Assembly: GCA_017631955.1 (NCBI GenBank) | Contig: JAGBSJ010000019.1 | Location: forward strand, 1-38,315 | Origin: Clostridia bacterium | GTDB lineage: Bacteria > Bacillota > Clostridia > Oscillospirales > Acutalibacteraceae | Reading direction: 5' to 3' | Length of the DNA stretch: 38,315 bases | Shown here: positions 36,716 through 38,315 of the stretch, one piece after another | How positions within the stretch are numbered: the stretch's first letter is position 1 | Layout of the letters: every line of letters begins with the position of its first letter | Notes under the pieces: model-generated | The model's input: the letters and a program-made list of their open reading frames with translations, nothing else | Told to the model about the DNA's origin: nothing | Databases searched by the model: none | Position numbers and translations under genes: made by a program

Positions 36716-37822
36716 TTATTTAATTATCAACCACAATCCTAAATTCAATACCAAAAACACAATATTCACAACTGTAAAAGTTAGTATATATTTAACTATA
36801 TTTACTTTTTCTTTTGCCACAAACTTAAATGAAATCAAACTCGCCATAGATGCAATCAAAGTGCCAAGTCCACCAAGATTAACGCCAATAAGTAAATCTT
36901 TTGCATTTTCGGTAAATTTTGAAAGCAGAATTGTAGCAGGAACATTTGAAAATACCTGACTTGAAATAATGCCAACAATGACTTCGTTGCCACTTACAAT
37001 GCTTTTCAAGAAATCACTAATTGATTTAATTTCTCCAAGATTTCCAATAAAAATAAATAGGAAAATAAAGGTTAAAAGCAAACTGTAATCAACTTTCAGA
37101 ATTAATTTTCTGTCAAATAAAACAATAACAATTAATGTAATTAAAAGTGTTATTATGTAAGGAATTACACGAAAAACCGTAAGTAGAGCAATGAAAAATA
37201 ATACAGAGTATATTATAATGTGAATTTTTGAAAAAGTTATGTTTGATTCTGATTTTTCTGTATCAACGACACCGTTATCTGTAATAAGACAAGAAATAAT
37301 AACAAGAATAAGTGAAAGTAAGGCATAGGGGAGAATAGTGAAGATAAACTCTTCTATACTCATATTAAAAGCGGAAAATAAATATAAATTCTGTGGATTG
37401 CCGATAGGTGTCAGCATACTGCCAAGGTTTGCAGCAACCGTTTCAATGGTTACAATCCATATAAGTTTGTTCATTTTACCTGATAACTTCAATGCGGTAA
37501 TTGTAAAAGGTACAAAAGTAATAAGTGCAACATCGTTTGTAATTACCATTGAAGAAAAGAAGCAGAGTAATCCTAATATCAGCGAAAGTCCTGAAATGGT
37601 TTTTACCTTTGTAAGCATTTTTTCTGCAATAAATTTGAATATACCAAGTTTATTAAATCCCGCCATAACAATCATAAGGCAGAAAAGCAACCCTAATGTG
37701 CGAAAATCAATATATTCAAAGTATTCCTTGTTCGGAGTAATAAAAAACGCCGAAATAACTGCCAAAATAAAAGAAATTATCAGCACAATTTCATTTTTTA
37801 TAAATGCTTTAACTTTAACCAT
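36716..37822 (-). CDS. ArsB/NhaD/SLC13-like anion or ion permease
   Basis: A 368-residue protein with about ten hydrophobic segments. The ion-transporter superfamily motif GSMLTPIGNPQNLY, and its pseudo-repeat region FSNVPATILLSKF near the C-terminus, point to the citrate transporter-like (CitMHS/ArsB/NhaD/SLC13) fold. These carry dicarboxylates, sulfate, arsenite or Na+/H+. The family is clear but the substrate is not. The ATG at 37822 (MVKVKAFIKNE) is preferred because the upstream 31 codons of the open frame cover the promoter. The ribosome site GCGAGTGAT is weak. It is transcribed alone toward araD, and no ars or citrate genes are nearby. Confidence 0.78.
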   Translation of the reverse strand: MVKVKAFIKNEIVLIISFILAVISAFFITPNKEYFEYIDFRTLGLLFCLMIVMAGFNKLGIFKFIAEKMLTKVKTISGLSLILGLLCFFSSMVITNDVALITFVPFTITALKLSGKMNKLIWIVTIETVAANLGSMLTPIGNPQNLYLFSAFNMSIEEFIFTILPYALLSLILVIISCLITDNGVVDTEKSESNITFSKIHIIIYSVLFFIALLTVFRVIPYIITLLITLIVIVLFDRKLILKVDYSLLLTFIFLFIFIGNLGEIKSISDFLKSIVSGNEVIVGIISSQVFSNVPATILLSKFTENAKDLLIGVNLGGLGTLIASMASLISFKFVAKEKVNIVKYILTFTVVNIVFLVLNLGLWLIIK

Positions 37823-37844
37823 ACATATCACTCGCTTTTGAAAT

Positions 37845-37872
37845 ATTATAACATTAAAAAACATAAAATCAA
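37845..37872 (-). promoter_or_regulatory. Promoter of the permease gene
   Basis: Minus-strand TTGATT (37867-37872) and TATAAT (37845-37850) with a 16-base spacer, just ahead of the start codon at 37822. Confidence 0.6.
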
Positions 37873-37896
37873 TAGTATTGGTGATTTCAAATTTTG

Positions 37897-37925
37897 TTGA
37901 CAAAGAAATATGCAAATGATAAAAT
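37897..37925 (+). promoter_or_regulatory. Promoter of tRNA-Ser
   Basis: TTGACA (37897-37902), 17-base spacer, TAAAAT (37920-37925), 16 bases ahead of the tRNA 5' end. Confidence 0.65.
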
Positions 37926-37941
37926 AAATGAGTTCAAATAT

Positions 37942-38033
37942 GGAGATGTACCCAAGTGGTTGAAGGGTCCGCACTCGAAATGCGGTAGGTCGTGAATAGC
38001 GGCGCAAGAGTTCAAATCTCTTCATCTCCGCCA
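37942..38033 (+). tRNA. tRNA-Ser(CGA)
   Basis: A 92-base serine tRNA with the CCA end encoded (38031-38033). The acceptor arm pairs GGAGATG (37942-37948) with CATCTCC (38023-38029), discriminator G. The anticodon arm is CCGCA-CTCGAAA-TGCGG, giving anticodon CGA, which reads UCG. A long variable arm, typical of class II tRNAs, follows; the T arm is AGAG-TTCAAAT-CTCT. It has its own promoter and terminator. Confidence 0.95.
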
Positions 38034-38036
38034 AGA

Positions 38037-38067
38037 AAAAAGCAGTAGGTTTTCCTACTGCTTTTTT
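38037..38067. terminator. Terminator between tRNA-Ser and the GH43-like gene
   Basis: A 9-bp perfect stem (38041-38049 and 38054-38062, AGCAGTAGG and complement) with loop TTTT, flanked by A6 on the left and T5 on the right, so it can act in both directions. Confidence 0.9.
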
Positions 38068-38106
38068 GCTGTATAATTCTGCATTCTGCACTTTGCATTC
38101 AGCATT

Positions 38107-38315
38107 TTATATGTGGTCTTTATATCTTTCTGCTGTGATAATTCCGTCTTCAACATGCAACTTGCAGATTCTTGCGTTTCTTGCATCAAAAGCACTTGCA
38201 TTAAGTTCGTCATCATAGTCACGAGCGTGATAAATCGCATACCATTGACCGTCTTCCTTAATCGTCGAATGGTGTCCTGTACCTTCTTCAAATTCATTTG
38301 CTTTAAGCACAGGAT
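38107..38315 (-). CDS. Glycoside hydrolase family 43-like protein, C-terminal end (5' truncated)
   Basis: About 69 residues of an open frame that runs off the right edge; only the C-terminus is here. The segments GTGHHSTIKEDGQWYAIYHARD and DARNARICKLHVEDG are typical of the last blades of GH43 five-bladed propellers (the GxGHxS histidine that helps bind the metal in GH43 arabinanases and beta-xylosidases, then an arginine-rich strand). GH43 members release arabinose or xylose, which fits the nearby araA and araD. Family 62 or 117-like propellers cannot be ruled out from so short a piece. Confidence 0.68.
   Translation of the reverse strand, partial: PVLKANEFEEGTGHHSTIKEDGQWYAIYHARDYDDELNASAFDARNARICKLHVEDGIITAERYKDHI

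Noticed and set aside
37338..37841. 167-codon open frame on the plus strand inside the permease gene
   Set aside because: It is antisense to a membrane protein with the TPIGNPQN motif; the product is an artefact of hydrophobic codons read backwards.
38055..38297. 80-codon open frame on the minus strand at the right end
   Set aside because: It runs through the terminator and is in a different frame from the GH43-like sequence, which has recognisable motifs.

Overview
This window looks like the chromosome of a low-GC, anaerobic, gut-type Clostridium-class Firmicute, plausibly Oscillospiraceae/Ruminococcaceae. The support is AT-rich promoters with TTGAca/TATAAT boxes, strong AGGAGG ribosome sites, gene neighbourhoods shared with Bacillus and Clostridium (gdpP-rplI-dnaB, tilS-hpt-ftsH, a SpoIVFA/SpoIVFB-like pair, TIGR03960-TIGR03936), an oxygen-independent iron uptake system (FeoAB), and plant or host glycan enzymes. 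Taxonomy below class is inference. I see no phage, insertion sequence, CRISPR array or plasmid gene. Almost every base is assigned, and no gene-free stretch exceeds 300 bases.

Layout. 1-3.8 kb: a three-gene flavoprotein/iron-sulfur cluster (anaerobic glycerol-3-phosphate-dehydrogenase-like, first gene cut by the window edge) that runs with an overlap into a cytoplasmic alpha-L-fucosidase. 3.8-6.0 kb (minus strand): a GPH-family sugar symporter and ribonuclease HI. 6.1-15.9 kb: one long co-directional run from a strong promoter to a strong terminator: RNase J, the c-di-AMP phosphodiesterase GdpP, ribosomal protein L9, replicative helicase, TilS, Hpt and FtsH. 15.9-21.4 kb: branched-chain amino-acid genes ilvB, ilvC and ilvD with an FCD-type GntR regulator; ilvC has a near-perfect promoter overlaid by two palindromic sites exactly two helical turns apart. 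No acetolactate synthase small subunit is present.

21.4-27.3 kb: a NERD-domain membrane protein, an M23/M50 metalloprotease pair resembling SpoIVFA/SpoIVFB, a cobalamin-type radical SAM protein with its DUF2344 partner, and a major facilitator transporter. 27.3-28.8 kb: rplS (L19) and prmA. 28.8-31.5 kb: feoA, feoB and a tiny cysteine-rich membrane protein under a promoter with two identical GTTAGC-N4-GCTAAC palindromes, probably iron-responsive operators. 31.5-36.7 kb: a GH5 lipoprotein and an L-arabinose operon (FGGY kinase, araA, araD). 36.7-38.3 kb: an ArsB/SLC13-like anion permease, tRNA-Ser(CGA), and the C-terminal end of a GH43-like glycosidase cut by the window edge.

How the parts fit: the sugar genes at both ends suggest growth on plant or mucin glycans. 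Arabinose enters the pentose phosphate pathway through AraA, a kinase and AraD, and released fucosides or other glycosides are handled inside the cell. Most of the rest is core housekeeping. The most interesting signals are regulatory: the ilvC operator pair, the feo operator pair, and an 11-bp inverted repeat that would bury the start codon of the SpoIVFA-like gene.
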